From assembly GCF_038622445.1 (NCBI RefSeq), contig NZ_CP152019.1:1-64000 (forward strand): DNA of 64,000 bases. Reading direction: 5' to 3'. How positions within the stretch are numbered: the stretch's first letter is position 1; each line of letters begins with the position of its first letter. The notes beneath the pieces are model-generated. The model was not told where the DNA came from, ran no database searches, and saw only the letters and a list, made by a program, of their open reading frames with translations. This DNA is from Sporosarcina sp. FSL K6-1522. Lineage in GTDB: Bacteria; Bacillota; Bacilli; Bacillales_A; Planococcaceae. The translations under genes were made by a program, and so were the position numbers. Below are positions 41,640 through 51,700 of the stretch, piece after piece.

Positions 41640-41999
41640 TCATTTTTCAAACATTGCGTTTACTGCGTCGCGCACTTCATAAATATCAAAGGGTTTGGTA
41701 AAATATTGCTCAGCCCCGATTTTTAGTGCATCATCTGTCAACTCAATTTCTCCATAGGCCGTCATCATAATAACAGGCACTTCTGGCCAACCTTTCTTCA
41801 ATTGCTTTAGTACTTCAATCCCATCAATACCAGGCATCTTCATGTCGAGTAATACACACCCTGGCACGGTTTCCTTGACCGCTTGAAGCGCTTCCATTCC
41901 ATTGGCCGCAAGCTGGGTCACAAATCCTTCTCGACGAAACACCTCATCGAGCAAGAGACGGATCCCCGTTTGATCGTCTACAATTAACAACTTTTTCAA
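41640..41999 (-). CDS. spo0F: Sporulation phosphorelay response regulator Spo0F
   Basis: Single receiver domain of 119 aa, carrying phosphate from sporulation kinases to Spo0B. The acidic pocket is in [12 protein letters not shown], the phospho-acceptor Asp in [13 protein letters not shown], the switch Thr in VIMMTAYGE, and the Lys in [18 protein letters not shown] start at 41999 with AGGGA upstream. A perfect 0A box lies 44-52 bases upstream. Confidence 0.93.
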   Translation of the reverse strand: MKKLLIVDDQTGIRLLLDEVFRREGFVTQLAANGMEALQAVKETVPGCVLLDMKMPGIDGIEVLKQLKKGWPEVPVIMMTAYGEIELTDDALKIGAEQYFTKPFDIYEVRDAVNAMFEK

Positions 42000-42042
42000 A
42001 GACCATCCCTACTTCCCTCTATACAATTGGCTATAGTACTAA

Positions 42043-42051
42043 TTTGACAAA
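42043..42051 (-). promoter_or_regulatory. Spo0A-box overlapping the spo0F promoter -35
   Basis: The minus strand TTTGTCAAA matches the Spo0A box consensus. TTGTCA within it can also serve as -35, with TTGTAT or TGTATA 18-19 bases downstream as -10. Spo0A control of spo0F is established in B. subtilis. Confidence 0.6.
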
Positions 42052-42136
42052 AGTATCAATATCCCTCTTTTTTAAAAAACATTGTCTTTTTGCTTTCTAG
42101 CTCATCACTTCCTATAATGAAATAGAGGTGGTAATC

Positions 42137-42655
42137 GTGAAAATATTAACGACGCAAATCGGTGGTCTTCTCCAACGAATTGCTACAAATGATGAAGAGA
42201 TGATTGAGGAAACAGCTCGTCTGCTTGCCCAGGCAACTATTGGCGAAGGCCGCGTGATATTCGCTGGTTTCGAGGAGTTAGGGGCGGTAACGGCAACAGC
42301 GCTAAAAAGCACGGCGCCTTTTTACAATGCTGTTTGTTACGAAGAAGGCATGGAAATCGGAAAAGCAGATCGCATCTGGCTGTTAACGCGTTCTGCAACA
42401 GATGTATCGGCATTACAACTGGCTAAGCTTCTAGCGGAGCGCTTCATCCCATTTGCGGTACTTGCTGCCGATAAAGCGACAGATGACAATGAGCTTGCTT
42501 CTCTTGCGTATACATATATATCGACAGGACTGACACGCGGGTTATTGCCAGGTGATAACGGTGAACGCATCGTCCAACCACATGCGCTTGCCGCATTGTT
42601 TGTCTATGAGGCTGTGAAATTGGCGTATGATGAAATGATTGCGGACGAAGAGTAA
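42137..42655 (+). CDS. ywjG: DUF2529 family protein (YwjG-like)
   Basis: The only clear plus-strand gene: 172 aa, SIS-like sugar-isomerase flavour (VIFAGFEELGAVTATAL, IWLLTRSATDVSALQLAKLL), function unknown. The GTG at 42137 is preceded by AGAGGTGG; an in-frame GTG at 42128 overlaps that site. Between spo0F and pyrG, divergent from spo0F and convergent with pyrG, as in other Bacilli. Confidence 0.82.
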   Translation: MKILTTQIGGLLQRIATNDEEMIEETARLLAQATIGEGRVIFAGFEELGAVTATALKSTAPFYNAVCYEEGMEIGKADRIWLLTRSATDVSALQLAKLLAERFIPFAVLAADKATDDNELASLAYTYISTGLTRGLLPGDNGERIVQPHALAALFVYEAVKLAYDEMIADEE

Positions 42656-42661
42656 AAGGTA

Positions 42662-42707
42662 AGCGACACATCACGCGGGTATTTCCGTGGATGTGTCGCT
42701 TTTTTTA
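42662..42707 (+). terminator. Terminator of the DUF2529 gene
   Basis: AGCGACACATC (42662-42672) pairs perfectly with GATGTGTCGCT (42690-42700), and TTTTTT follows. Confidence 0.92.
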
Positions 42708-42716
42708 ATAAAGGCG

Positions 42717-42835
42717 GGAAGCGCGCATTCGTATTCGTGCCTGAGAACAGCGCAATGCGACTGGCAAACCGCGCATTCACGACCAAGAACCACGCATTCG
42801 AGTGCCATAAACACGCAATACTTTCCAAAAGCAAG
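42717..42835 (-). repeat. 21-bp tandem array, copy 7 (inverted orientation)
   Basis: Read on the minus strand, TTGCGTGTT, ATGCGTGGTT, ATGCGCGGTT and TTGCGCTGTT cores end at 42833, 42812, 42791 and 42770, i.e. exact 21-base steps. One further core is 27 bases away. More degenerate than the other arrays. It follows the terminator of a plus-strand gene and is antisense to it. Confidence 0.8.
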
Positions 42836-42916
42836 AACTAGCGACCATCGAAGTTTAATACGCTTGAAAATACACGCAACCACTCCAGAAAAAAAGCACA
42901 AACGGTGTCTGGTATG

Positions 42917-43226
42917 GACACCATTCGTGCTCTTCGAATTGCGGTTGCCGCGCCTAAGCGGGCGCCTTGCGCTTTTCTTTATTGTCTAGCCTCCAGGCGC
43001 CAGCCGCTCGGGTCATAAGCAATCCAGCTATGTGGCAAGAAACGCCACGTCGCTGGATCGACTTATGCCTGCCGCGTCTAAGCGGGCGCCTTGCGCTTTT
43101 CTTTATTGTCTAGCCTCCAGGCGCCAGCCGCTCGGGTCATAAGCAACCCAGCTATGTGGCAAGAAACGCCACGTCGCTGGATCGACTTATGCCTGCCGCG
43201 CCTAAGCGGGCGCCTTGAGCTTTTCT
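42917..43226. repeat. Tandem palindromic repeat (family B), 124-bp period
   Basis: GGCGCC landmarks recur at 42961, 43085 and 43209, giving two near-identical 124-base units plus an edge. Each unit is a nested inverted repeat: GGCGCC/GGCGCC, ATAAG/CTTAT, CCAGC/GCTGG, GTGGC/GCCAC. The last copy touches the pyrG stop, where it may act as a terminator, although no T run follows. The gap 42836-42916 holds only degenerate repeat traces. Confidence 0.9.
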
Positions 43227-44840
43227 TTATTGTCTAGCCAACGCTGCTCCGATGAAGTCACGGATTAGCGGTTGTGGGCGTGTTGGGCGTGATGCGAATT
43301 CAGCGTGGAATTGGCAACCGACGAAGAATGGGTGATCTGTTAACTCCATAATTTCGATGAGTTGTCCATCTGGGCTCGTCCCCGAAACAATCATGCCCGC
43401 CGCTTCAAACGCCTCACGGTATTCGTTATTGATTTCATAGCGGTGACGATGGCGTTCGTATACTAACTCTTCGCCATATGCTTGGCTTGCTTTCGTTTCT
43501 GGTTTCACTTTACATGGGTGCAGACCAAGGCGAAGTTCCCCTTCGTGTCCATCGTCGCCCACAGTACCATTGCTAATGTAGCTTGGGTGATTTTCAACAA
43601 TAGCATGTTCTGTTTCTGCATCGAATTCGATGGAATGTGCTTGCTCAATCCCCAAGACATTGCGCGCGAATTCAACTGCTGCCAACTGCATACCAAGGCT
43701 AATGCCGAAGAATGGTACTTGGTTTGTCCGTGCATAATTGACTGCAACGATTTTGCCGTCGATACCCCGATCGCCAAAGCCACCTGGTACAACAATTCCG
43801 TCCACATCGCTTAGTAATTCAGCTGCATTTTCTGCAGTCACTTCTTCTGAATTAATCCACTTGATGTCAACGTCTGCGTCAAAGCCATAACCTGCATGAC
43901 GAAGTGCTTCAACCGCTGAAATATAAGCGTCTTGAAGTTCAACATACTTCCCAACAAGAGCGATACGTACTTTTTTCGAAAGTGATTTCACTTGAGTGAC
44001 AAGCTCTTGAATCTCTGTTAAATCAGGCTCTTGCGTTTTTAACTCAAGGAAGTCTACAACAATTTTATCCATATGTTGTTCATGTAAACGAAGTGGCACT
44101 TCGTACAACGTTTCTGCATCAAGCGCTTCAATGACTTCTTCTGGTTTAATGTTACAGAACAATGCAATTTTGTCTTTCATTTCTTGTGGCACTGGGTATT
44201 CGCTACGCACAACAATCATATTCGGCTGAATACCTAGGCTACGCAGCTCTTTTACGCTGTGTTGTGTAGGCTTTGTTTTCATTTCTCCAGCTGCATGCAA
44301 ATAAGGAATCAATGTGTTGTGGATGTACATCACATCGCTTTTTCCAAGGTCCGTTTTCATCTGACGAATCGCTTCTAAGTATGGAAGGGATTCGATATCT
44401 CCAACACTACCGCCAATTTCTGTGATAACAATATCTGCATTTGTTTCTTTACCTGCGCGCTTCACAAGGCTTTTAATTTCGTTTGTAATATGGGGGATTA
44501 CTTGAACCGTTGCACCTTTGTACTCGCCGCGACGTTCTTTTTTCAGGACTGATGAATAGACTTTCCCCATTGTAACGTTCGAGAATTTATTCAATTTAAT
44601 GTCGGTAAAACGCTCGTAGTGTCCAAGGTCTAGATCCGTCTCTGCCCCATCCTCTGTCACGAATACTTCACCATGTTGTAAAGGACTCATCATTCTTGGG
44701 TCAAGGTTAATGTATGGATCAAACTTTTGGATTGTCACTTGCAATCCACGGCTTTTTAATAGTCGTCCGAGTGACGCTGCGTTAATGCCCTTACCGAGTG
44801 ACGATACGACGCCACCTGTTACAAATATATATTTTGTCAT
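43227..44840 (-). CDS. pyrG: CTP synthase with Cys-to-Ser change in the glutaminase nucleophile
   Basis: Converts UTP to CTP with ATP and ammonia; 537 aa. The synthetase domain (1-265) is normal: [36 protein letters not shown]. The class I glutamine amidotransferase domain (about 290-535) keeps PGGFGDRG and the His/Glu pair (FHAEFASRP), but the nucleophile elbow reads FFGISLGMQ, where the family has ICLGMQ. Codon 381 (43698-43700) is AGC. Glutamine hydrolysis should be lost, while ammonia-dependent synthesis could remain. I see no typical pyrG G-run attenuator upstream. Confidence 0.95.
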   Translation of the reverse strand: MTKYIFVTGGVVSSLGKGINAASLGRLLKSRGLQVTIQKFDPYINLDPRMMSPLQHGEVFVTEDGAETDLDLGHYERFTDIKLNKFSNVTMGKVYSSVLKKERRGEYKGATVQVIPHITNEIKSLVKRAGKETNADIVITEIGGSVGDIESLPYLEAIRQMKTDLGKSDVMYIHNTLIPYLHAAGEMKTKPTQHSVKELRSLGIQPNMIVVRSEYPVPQEMKDKIALFCNIKPEEVIEALDAETLYEVPLRLHEQHMDKIVVDFLELKTQEPDLTEIQELVTQVKSLSKKVRIALVGKYVELQDAYISAVEALRHAGYGFDADVDIKWINSEEVTAENAAELLSDVDGIVVPGGFGDRGIDGKIVAVNYARTNQVPFFGISLGMQLAAVEFARNVLGIEQAHSIEFDAETEHAIVENHPSYISNGTVGDDGHEGELRLGLHPCKVKPETKASQAYGEELVYERHRHRYEINNEYREAFEAAGMIVSGTSPDGQLIEIMELTDHPFFVGCQFHAEFASRPTRPQPLIRDFIGAALARQ

Positions 44841-44882
44841 GTCTAACTCCTCCGTTCGTTTTGCTTAATAACTTATTGATAT

Positions 44883-45055
44883 CAATTACGCCTCGGCGTA
44901 ATTTCGTCCAGATTTTGAATCGAGCTTGAGGCCAACAGGATGTTGGTCATGCAGTCGTTACGACAGGACGTCGTGAACTTAGACTGTCTTCCTTAATTCC
45001 TTTCAAAATCTGTGACATCCGCCGGAGGCTTTATCTTCGTTCAGCAGGCGCCAAG
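44883..45055. repeat. Mosaic repeat (family C) upstream of pyrG
   Basis: Modules in order: ATTACGCCTCGGCGTAAT, TCGTCCAGATTTTGAATCGA, CAACAGGATGTTGGTCATGC, ACAGGACGTCGTGAACTTAG, TGTGACATCCGCCGGAGGCT. Family D segments follow (45040-45128, ending CTGAATGAAGATAA). The pyrG promoter must lie within or around this. Confidence 0.8.
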
Positions 45056-45130
45056 ACACCACCGAACAGAAAATAAACCATTCATCTCACCACCCATAAA
45101 ATAGGAAGGCTTCCGCTGAATGAAGATAAA

Positions 45131-45182
45131 ATCAAAAAGCGCCCCATCTGTAGATTATGTTCTACAGGAGGAGCGCATATGC
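45131..45182 (-). terminator. Terminator of rpoE
   Basis: GCGCTCCTCCTGTAGA pairs with TCTACAGATGGGGCGC; TTTTTG follows on the gene strand. Confidence 0.88.
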
Positions 45183-45253
45183 ACGAGTTCTTTGTGTCCT
45201 AATTTAAGGAGCCCAGTAAAATCTTATAGCGCGGGACGTATGAAGTCAAGAGA

Positions 45254-45814
45254 TTATTCTTCGAGTTCTTCCTCTTCTTCGTCCTCGTCATCTTCTTCAT
45301 CGAGATCCAAGTCTTCTTCGTCCGGGATAATTTCAAGGTCATCATCCGGGTCTAGTAGATCCGCTTCGATTTCGACGATTTCTTCTTCCTCTTCTTCTTC
45401 GTCGTCTTCATCTTCGTCAACTAGCTCGTCGAATTCTTCATCGAATAGCTCGTCCTCATCTTCGTCTTCTTCGATGTCATCCTCGTCATCGTCCAGTACC
45501 GCTTTTTTCTTTTTCTTTTTGCGTACTTTCACGACAGGTGCTGTTTCTTCTTCGATTTGATCGACTGGATACCATTCACGAAGCCCCCAACGGTTATCGT
45601 GGATCGCTAGGAAACGACCGTCGATGTTCATGTCTGTATAAAACTGCTGAAGTTTTTCTTTCATCTGTTTCTCCGTTACACCAGTAAGTTTACGGATCTC
45701 ATCCATTAACTGTTGGAGTGTTAGCGGCTCATGTGTTTCAGTCAAAATCGCATAAGCGATATCAATCATCGATTCTTCAACTAATTGTTCTTTCGTCATT
45801 TCACGAATATTCAA
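45254..45814 (-). CDS. rpoE: RNA polymerase delta subunit
   Basis: Delta factor, 186 aa, raises core RNAP recycling and promoter selectivity. The N-terminal HARE-HTH domain is at about 1-90 (EESMIDIAYAIL, NIDGRFLAIHDNRWGLREWYP). A Lys-rich patch (KKKKKKAV) and then a long Glu/Asp tail of about 80 residues follow, typical of the family. TTG start at 45814 with AAAGGAC ten bases before; a GTG three codons upstream overlaps that site. Between pyrG and the fad-type genes, as expected. Confidence 0.93.
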   Translation of the reverse strand: MNIREMTKEQLVEESMIDIAYAILTETHEPLTLQQLMDEIRKLTGVTEKQMKEKLQQFYTDMNIDGRFLAIHDNRWGLREWYPVDQIEEETAPVVKVRKKKKKKAVLDDDEDDIEEDEDEDELFDEEFDELVDEDEDDEEEEEEEIVEIEADLLDPDDDLEIIPDEEDLDLDEEDDEDEEEEELEE

Positions 45815-45849
45815 TAGACGCACGTCCTTTCTCTAAACAGTAAAACAAA

Positions 45850-45902
45850 ACTGCATTCATCTTACCACCTGTAGAGGCGGATGTCGTTGAATGAAGATAA
45901 GC
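45850..45902. repeat. Short inverted repeat (family D) upstream of rpoE
   Basis: TTCATCTTACCACCTGTAGA and GGCGGATGTCGTTGAATGAAGATAA. The outer ATTCATCTT/AAGATGAAT-like arms recur at 14.74 kb and 45.1 kb. Confidence 0.5.
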
Positions 45903-45938
45903 ATACTTATCATTATATACAATGCAGGCCGCATTATG

Positions 45939-46103
45939 CTACAATCTTTTACTCTTATTTAAGTGTCTCAGTTCTTTGATGCCAATTATGCCGAAGTAAA
46001 TTGCAGCAAGTAAAAATGGGATTGCACCGAAACCATCACCATACAATAAAAAGACGAGAATGACAAGGATTGCTATGATAACTATATGATATGACCGTTT
46101 CAT
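45939..46103 (-). CDS. Small membrane protein, 54 aa
   Basis: A short frame beginning MKRSYHIVIIAILVILVFLL and ending RHLNKSKRL then TAG. It predicts two hydrophobic helices (about 6-20 and 25-41) with a short GDGFG turn and a basic tail. AGAGGTG is properly spaced before the ATG at 46103. No family is recognised. It lies upstream of rpoE in the same direction, with repeat DNA between. Confidence 0.6.
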   Translation of the reverse strand: MKRSYHIVIIAILVILVFLLYGDGFGAIPFLLAAIYFGIIGIKELRHLNKSKRL

Positions 46104-46224
46104 CCCCGCACCTCTTTTCGCCTGTATCTTTCATTATACATCCTACTCACAATCATAGGTACTGTATGCCTATTATAAAATAAATGCGTCAATTTCATAC
46201 TATAAATAAATTGAATTAAATATT

Positions 46225-46400
46225 ATCTTGTCCACGTTGATTTCCGTTCCGAGCGGACGCTTTCCGCGGGCACGGTCTCAGCCAATCGAACAACGTAGGG
46301 TTCGAATTGCCGTATTTCTGCGTTCTTTGCGGAAATTAAGACATCTGACTCCGTGCTCTCAACGCTTCACTTTTGTTCAGAAAAGCCGCTCTGTACTCCA
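46225..46400. repeat. Mosaic repeat with CCGCGGGCACGG module
   Basis: GATTTCCGTTCCGAGCGGACG, CTTTCCGCGGGCACGGTCTC, then CCAATCGAACAACGTAGGGT through GAAATTAAGACA, a module also found at 14.55-14.61 kb. A further hairpin-like element lies at about 46446-46510 (CTTACTA..CTAGTAAG). No gene is seen in 46104-46595. Confidence 0.75.
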
Positions 46401-46556
46401 ATCAACTAAGAGAGTTGATAAAATTATAAATTAAACTAAAAAAACTTACTAACATCGCTCGGCGCTTATGGCTTCGGCGACCGCTAGTAAGGCGCCTTCG
46501 CTGGGGCGTAGGTAAAAATCATAACATCAATATTTACAACCCATATAATCACCAAC

Positions 46557-46593
46557 CACAAAAACCACGCAAACGGGAGTTTGCGTGGTGATG
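46557..46593 (-). terminator. Terminator of icmF
   Basis: CACCACGCAAAC pairs with GTTTGCGTGG; TTTTTGTGG follows on the gene strand. Confidence 0.88.
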
Positions 46594-46595
46594 GC

Positions 46596-49500
46596 TTACA
46601 TATTCCTTCTGTATTGCCCGCCGACTTCGTAGAGAGCATTCGTAATTTGGCCCAGACTTGCCACTTTTACGGTCTCCATGAGTTCTTCGAAGACGTTGCC
46701 TCCTGAAACTGCTGCTTCTTTCAACTTGTTCAAAGCGATTGCTGTTTGTTCGGCATGCGTAGTTTGGAATGCACGCAAGTTGATGATTTGGCTTTCTTTC
46801 TCTTCTGTCGTTGCACGTGCAATTTCCATATTATCGATATCCGCTTCAGATGGTGGATTCGGATTTAGGTAGGTATTGACGCCGATGATTGGCAGCTCGC
46901 CCGTATGTTTGAGCATCTCATAATGCATCGACTCTTCTTGAATCTTTCCGCGTTGGTACTGCGTTTCCATTGATCCAAGAACACCGCCACGGTCGTTCAA
47001 GCGATCGAATTCTTGTAGAACCGATTCTTCGACCAAATCCGTCAATTCTTCGATGATAAACGTTCCTTGGAGCGGGTTTTCATTTTTCGCAAGGCCAAGC
47101 TCTTTGGTAATAATCATCTGAATCGCCATCGCGCGGCGAACAGATTCTTCTGTTGGTGTAGTAATCGCTTCATCATAAGCATTCGTATGAAGAGAGTTAC
47201 AGTTATCCTGCAATGCCATCAATGCCTGCAATGTTGTACGAATATCGTTGAAATCAATTTCCTGTGCGTGCAAGCTACGGCCCGACGTCTGCACATGGTA
47301 TTTCAATTTCTGACTGCGGTCATTCGCACCATATTTTTCGCGCATTGTCACTGCCCAAATGCGGCGTGCTACACGACCAATCACGGTATATTCCGGATCA
47401 AGGCCATTCGAGAAGAAGAACGACAAGTTCGGCGCAAAATCATTGATATCCATGCCGCGGCTCAAATAATATTCTACATAGGTGAAGCCGTTTGCCAGTG
47501 TAAAGGCTAGCTGTGAAATCGGATTGGCACCTGCTTCTGCAATGTGATAGCCCGAAATCGATACAGAATAGTAATTACGCACTTGTTTGTCGATGAAATA
47601 TTGCTGGATATCTCCCATCATGCGTAACGCAAATTCCGTCGAGAAAATACATGTATTTTGCCCTTGGTCTTCTTTTAAAATATCCGCTTGTACCGTGCCA
47701 CGCACCACTTGCAATGTCGCATTGCGCACGTCCGTGAATTCTTCCATCGTCAATGTACGCCCGAGCTCTTCTTCTTTCAAGCGCACTTGCTGATCAATCG
47801 CCGTATTCATGAACATCGCCAAAATAATCGGTGCTGGACCGTTAATCGTCATGGAAACAGACGTCGAAGGTGCACAGAGATCGAAGCCGTCATACAGCTT
47901 TTTCATGTCATCGAGTGTACAAATGCTAACGCCAGATTCTCCGACTTTCCCGAAAATATCTGGACGCTCATCCGGATCTTCCCCGTATAACGTAACGGAG
48001 TCAAATGCTGTCGATAAACGCTTTGCATCGTCATCTTTCGACAAGTAATGGAAACGACGATTTGTCCGCTCTGGCGTCCCTTCCCCGGCAAATTGACGCT
48101 TCGGATCTTCCCCTTCTCGTTTGAACGGGAACACGCCAGCTGTGTACGGATAAGAGCCTGGAACGTTTTCCTTATAGACCCAACGAAGAATCTCTCCGTA
48201 ATCCTTGAATTTCGGTAGCGATACTTTCGGGATTTTTAAACCGGACAAACTTGTCGTTGTTAAAGCCGTGCGCAACTCTTTATCACGAATTTTCGTGACA
48301 AATTCATCTCCCGCATAAGCCTCTCTCAACTGCTCCCAGTTGGCTAAAATACGTTTCGATTCTGCAGTCAGTTCATCACGTACGCCTTCTACAAGTGATT
48401 GTAGTGATGCAACCAATGCATCATTTGGCGCTTGTTCATTGACCGCTTCAATCGCACCTTCTAGTTGGAACAGGCGGCGTGCAAGTTCCACTTGCTGCTC
48501 CGACTTTTTATGGTAATCACGCACTGTACTCGCAATTTCACGCAAGTAATGGTGGCGCTCATTCGGAATGATAACGTTCTGTTTCTGTGTTTTCACAAAT
48601 TGCGCATACGATGTTTCCCAATCGAGACCACATTTTTCATTCAACACGCCTACGAGTGCCGCAAACAATGCGTTCGTCCCTTTGTCGTTGAACTGACTAG
48701 CAATCGTGCCGTACACAGGCATTTCATCCAAGCTTTTATCCCACAGGAGATGGCTACGCTGATATTGTTTCTGCACTTGACGCAGTGCATCTTCTGAACC
48801 TTTGCGCTCGAATTTGTTAATGACGATGAGGTCTGCAAAGTCAATCATGTCGATTTTTTCAAGCTGCGTTGGTGCACCGAATTCACTTGTCATCACGTAC
48901 ATCGACGCATCAGAGATTTCCGTGATTTCGGCATCCCCTTGCCCAATACCACTCGTTTCAACGATGATCAGATCGTAGCCGACTGTTTTGACAATATCGA
49001 GCACATCTTTAATGGCACCTGATAGCTCTGTCCTTGAACCGCGCGTCGCCAAACTGCGCATAAAGACGCGCTGATTGAAGATGGCATTCATGCGAATGCG
49101 GTCCCCAAGCAGTGCACCGCCCGTTTTTTGTTTCGTTGGGTCGATTGAAAGAATCGCGACATTTTTGTCCGGTAGTTCGTGTAAAAATCTGCGAATCAAC
49201 TCATCCGTCAACGAACTTTTTCCTGCCCCACCTGTACCGGTAATCCCAAAAACAGGTGTGTTTTTAGACAATGTGCGCGCTTTTTCAATAACCGCATTAG
49301 CCGTAGCATCATTCCTGTCATACATTTCTTCTGCATACGTGATGAGATTCGCTAATACTTCCGGCGTGTCGATACGCACTTTTTCAAGATTCGCCAACTC
49401 ATTTTGTGTCGCTGTTAAAAAATCACTTTCTTCCAGCATACGATTGATCATCCCTTGAAGCCCCATCTTGCGGCCATCTTCTGGCGAGAAAATCCATGCG

Positions 49501-49853
49501 ATGCCATGATCATGCAATTCCTTAATTTCCTTCGGGATAATGACACCCCCACCTCCGCCGTAAATGCGAATATGTGGCGCCCCTTTTTCCTGAAGAAGAT
49601 CGTACATATATTTAAAGTATTCAACGTGACCACCTTGGTAGGATGAAATCGCAATACCTTGCACATCTTCCTGAATCGCTGCATTGACGACCTCTTCAAC
49701 CGAGCGATTATGCCCGAGATGAATGACTTCCGCCCCGCTCGATTGCAAAATACGACGCATAATATTAATGGACGCATCATGGCCATCGAAAAGACTTGAT
49801 GACGTCACAAATCGGATATGATGCTTCGGTTTATAAATTTCAACTGTAGTCAA
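46596..49853 (-). CDS. icmF: Fused isobutyryl-CoA mutase IcmF
   Basis: Adenosylcobalamin enzyme that isomerises isobutyryl-CoA and n-butyryl-CoA; 1085 aa. Domains: B12-binding Rossmann (about 10-140; [15 protein letters not shown] with the axial His25), G-protein chaperone (about 195-410; P-loop GTGGAGKSS near 205, [24 protein letters not shown]), linker, then the mutase TIM barrel (about 510-1085). TTG start at 49853 with AAGGGGTG eight bases upstream; the frame is open 12 codons earlier. Last gene of the acyl-CoA operon and near B12 salvage genes. Confidence 0.94.
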   Translation of the reverse strand: MTTVEIYKPKHHIRFVTSSSLFDGHDASINIMRRILQSSGAEVIHLGHNRSVEEVVNAAIQEDVQGIAISSYQGGHVEYFKYMYDLLQEKGAPHIRIYGGGGGVIIPKEIKELHDHGIAWIFSPEDGRKMGLQGMINRMLEESDFLTATQNELANLEKVRIDTPEVLANLITYAEEMYDRNDATANAVIEKARTLSKNTPVFGITGTGGAGKSSLTDELIRRFLHELPDKNVAILSIDPTKQKTGGALLGDRIRMNAIFNQRVFMRSLATRGSRTELSGAIKDVLDIVKTVGYDLIIVETSGIGQGDAEITEISDASMYVMTSEFGAPTQLEKIDMIDFADLIVINKFERKGSEDALRQVQKQYQRSHLLWDKSLDEMPVYGTIASQFNDKGTNALFAALVGVLNEKCGLDWETSYAQFVKTQKQNVIIPNERHHYLREIASTVRDYHKKSEQQVELARRLFQLEGAIEAVNEQAPNDALVASLQSLVEGVRDELTAESKRILANWEQLREAYAGDEFVTKIRDKELRTALTTTSLSGLKIPKVSLPKFKDYGEILRWVYKENVPGSYPYTAGVFPFKREGEDPKRQFAGEGTPERTNRRFHYLSKDDDAKRLSTAFDSVTLYGEDPDERPDIFGKVGESGVSICTLDDMKKLYDGFDLCAPSTSVSMTINGPAPIILAMFMNTAIDQQVRLKEEELGRTLTMEEFTDVRNATLQVVRGTVQADILKEDQGQNTCIFSTEFALRMMGDIQQYFIDKQVRNYYSVSISGYHIAEAGANPISQLAFTLANGFTYVEYYLSRGMDINDFAPNLSFFFSNGLDPEYTVIGRVARRIWAVTMREKYGANDRSQKLKYHVQTSGRSLHAQEIDFNDIRTTLQALMALQDNCNSLHTNAYDEAITTPTEESVRRAMAIQMIITKELGLAKNENPLQGTFIIEELTDLVEESVLQEFDRLNDRGGVLGSMETQYQRGKIQEESMHYEMLKHTGELPIIGVNTYLNPNPPSEADIDNMEIARATTEEKESQIINLRAFQTTHAEQTAIALNKLKEAAVSGGNVFEELMETVKVASLGQITNALYEVGGQYRRNM

Positions 49854-49894
49854 TATTAAAACACCCCTTCTGCCTGACTTTTCGAACATTCCCC

Positions 49895-50524
49895 TTAGGA
49901 TGATTCCCCTACTACACCGCTAAATAGCTGATCTGTTTGTACACGGATAAAATCTTCGATCGTGTAGCTTTTATGCATGGCCCATCTGCGAAACGCCCAC
50001 ATTTGCCCTTGAACGACAATATGATGCGCCGCCATGCTGATATTATCGGTTGAAATACGCAATTCCCCTGACTTCACGCATGCTTGCAATAAATCCTCAA
50101 AGAGCGCAACCATTTCCATTTCTTTTTTCAGAACGTATCTTAATGCATCTTTTTGCAAGGATTTCGATTCTTGATACATCACGAGAAATTCATCGGACAT
50201 ATCATCGATTAATCGGTAATAGCGATCGATTGCCACTCGCAATCCGTCAATCGTCCCTTTCTGAATCGGAAGGTTCGAAAGACGATTGTGTACTTCATTG
50301 TAAATACTGTCACAGACAAGATAGAGGACATCTTCCTTACTCCGAATATATTCATAGAGTGTACCGATACTAAAGCCTGCCTCTTTCGCGATTTCGCGTG
50401 TCGTTGCACGATGGAATCCTTTTTTCTTAAACAGCTTGACAGCACCTTGAATGATCTGTTCACGCCGTTTCTCTATGAGTCCTTCATCTTTCACAGATGA
50501 TTGTACTTGATGTTTTGTTTCCAT
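49895..50524 (-). CDS. TetR/AcrR family transcriptional regulator
   Basis: Protein of 209 aa with the TetR HTH at about 20-65 ([38 protein letters not shown]) and a ligand-binding helical C-terminus. By context, a likely acyl-CoA-responsive repressor of this operon, distinct in sequence from B. subtilis FadR. It starts 13 bases after the preceding acyl-CoA dehydrogenase gene. GGGGGTG lies upstream of the ATG. Confidence 0.88.
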   Translation of the reverse strand: METKHQVQSSVKDEGLIEKRREQIIQGAVKLFKKKGFHRATTREIAKEAGFSIGTLYEYIRSKEDVLYLVCDSIYNEVHNRLSNLPIQKGTIDGLRVAIDRYYRLIDDMSDEFLVMYQESKSLQKDALRYVLKKEMEMVALFEDLLQACVKSGELRISTDNISMAAHHIVVQGQMWAFRRWAMHKSYTIEDFIRVQTDQLFSGVVGESS

Positions 50525-50537
50525 ACTGCACCCCCGC

Positions 50538-51677
50538 TTATTTTGTTAGCATACGGGAGATTACGAGACGTTGAATTTCTTGTGTTCCTTCGTAAATTTG
50601 CGTAATTTTTGCATCTCGCATGAAGCGCTCTACCGGATAGTCTTTCGTATAGCCATAACCGCCGTACACTTGAACCGCATCCGTCGTCACTTTCATCGCC
50701 GTATCTCCAGCCATTAGCTTCGCCATTGCGGATTCTTTTCCGTATGGTAAGTCATTCGATTCCAGCCAAGCCGCTTGATACGTCAGCAATCTTGACGCTT
50801 CCGTTGCCGTTGCCATATCTGCTAATTTGAAGCCAATGCCTTGGTTTGCTGCAATTGGTTTGCCGAACTGCACGCGCTCTTTCGCATAGTCAACAGATGC
50901 ATCTAGCGCACCTTGGGCAATTCCAACTGCTTGCGCCGCAATGCCATTACGTCCGCCGTCGAGTGTTTTCATCGCAATGATGAAGCCATCTCCTTCTGCT
51001 CCCAGTAGATTTTCCTTTGGTACACGGCAATTGTCAAACATGATTTCCGTTGTTGGAGAAGAACGAATGCCCAGTTTCTTTTCTTTTTTCCCGACCGAGA
51101 AGCCTGGGAAATCTTTCTCAACGATAAATGCGCTTGTGCCTTTATGCTTCGAGTCTGGATCTGTCACAGCAAAGACGATATACGTGTCCGCAATACCACC
51201 GTTTGTAATGAAAATTTTCGAACCGTTGAGAACATAATCATCCCCGTCTAATTTCGCCGTTGTCCGCATACCGCCTGCATCTGAACCTGAGCCTGGTTCT
51301 GTTAACCCGTATGCACCGATTTTTGAGCCTTCTGCCATTGGACGCAAATATTTTTGCTTCTGTTCTTCCGTCCCGTACTTGAATACCGGCCAGCCTGCTA
51401 AAGACGTATGTGCAGAAAGTGTTACCCCTGTAGATGCACAGACACGCGACAATTCTTCGATTGCTATACAATACGCAAGGTAGTCACTACCGATGCCGCC
51501 ATACTCTTCCGGCCAAGGGATTCCTGTCAAACCAAGCTCCGCCATTTTTTTGAAGAGATCCATATCAAAGCGTTCTTCTTCATCCCGTTCAGCTGCTGTT
51601 GGCGCGACTTCGTTTTCAGCAAAATCACGTACCATTTTACGGATCATTTCGTGTTCTTCGGATAATTGAAAGTTCAT
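50538..51677 (-). CDS. acdA: Acyl-CoA dehydrogenase
   Basis: FAD enzyme of 379 aa oxidising acyl-CoA to enoyl-CoA. Motifs: [50 protein letters not shown] and the catalytic Glu in [10 protein letters not shown]. Most like the AcdA/MmgC short-chain group. AGGGGG lies before the ATG. 23 bases downstream of the second dehydrogenase gene. Confidence 0.92.
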   Translation of the reverse strand: MNFQLSEEHEMIRKMVRDFAENEVAPTAAERDEEERFDMDLFKKMAELGLTGIPWPEEYGGIGSDYLAYCIAIEELSRVCASTGVTLSAHTSLAGWPVFKYGTEEQKQKYLRPMAEGSKIGAYGLTEPGSGSDAGGMRTTAKLDGDDYVLNGSKIFITNGGIADTYIVFAVTDPDSKHKGTSAFIVEKDFPGFSVGKKEKKLGIRSSPTTEIMFDNCRVPKENLLGAEGDGFIIAMKTLDGGRNGIAAQAVGIAQGALDASVDYAKERVQFGKPIAANQGIGFKLADMATATEASRLLTYQAAWLESNDLPYGKESAMAKLMAGDTAMKVTTDAVQVYGGYGYTKDYPVERFMRDAKITQIYEGTQEIQRLVISRMLTK

Positions 51678-51700
51678 GTCATTTCCCCCTATTTTCCCTT

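Noticed and set aside
44841..45253. pyrG attenuator of the reiterative-G type
   Set aside because: No initial GGGC run with a downstream terminator hairpin was found; the region is repeat DNA.
45120..45560. Serine-run plus-strand frame opposite rpoE
   Set aside because: Antisense of the Glu/Asp-coding tail of rpoE.
46225..46400. Insertion sequence at 46.2 kb
   Set aside because: No transposase frame and no clear terminal inverted repeats or target duplication; treated as a dispersed repeat.
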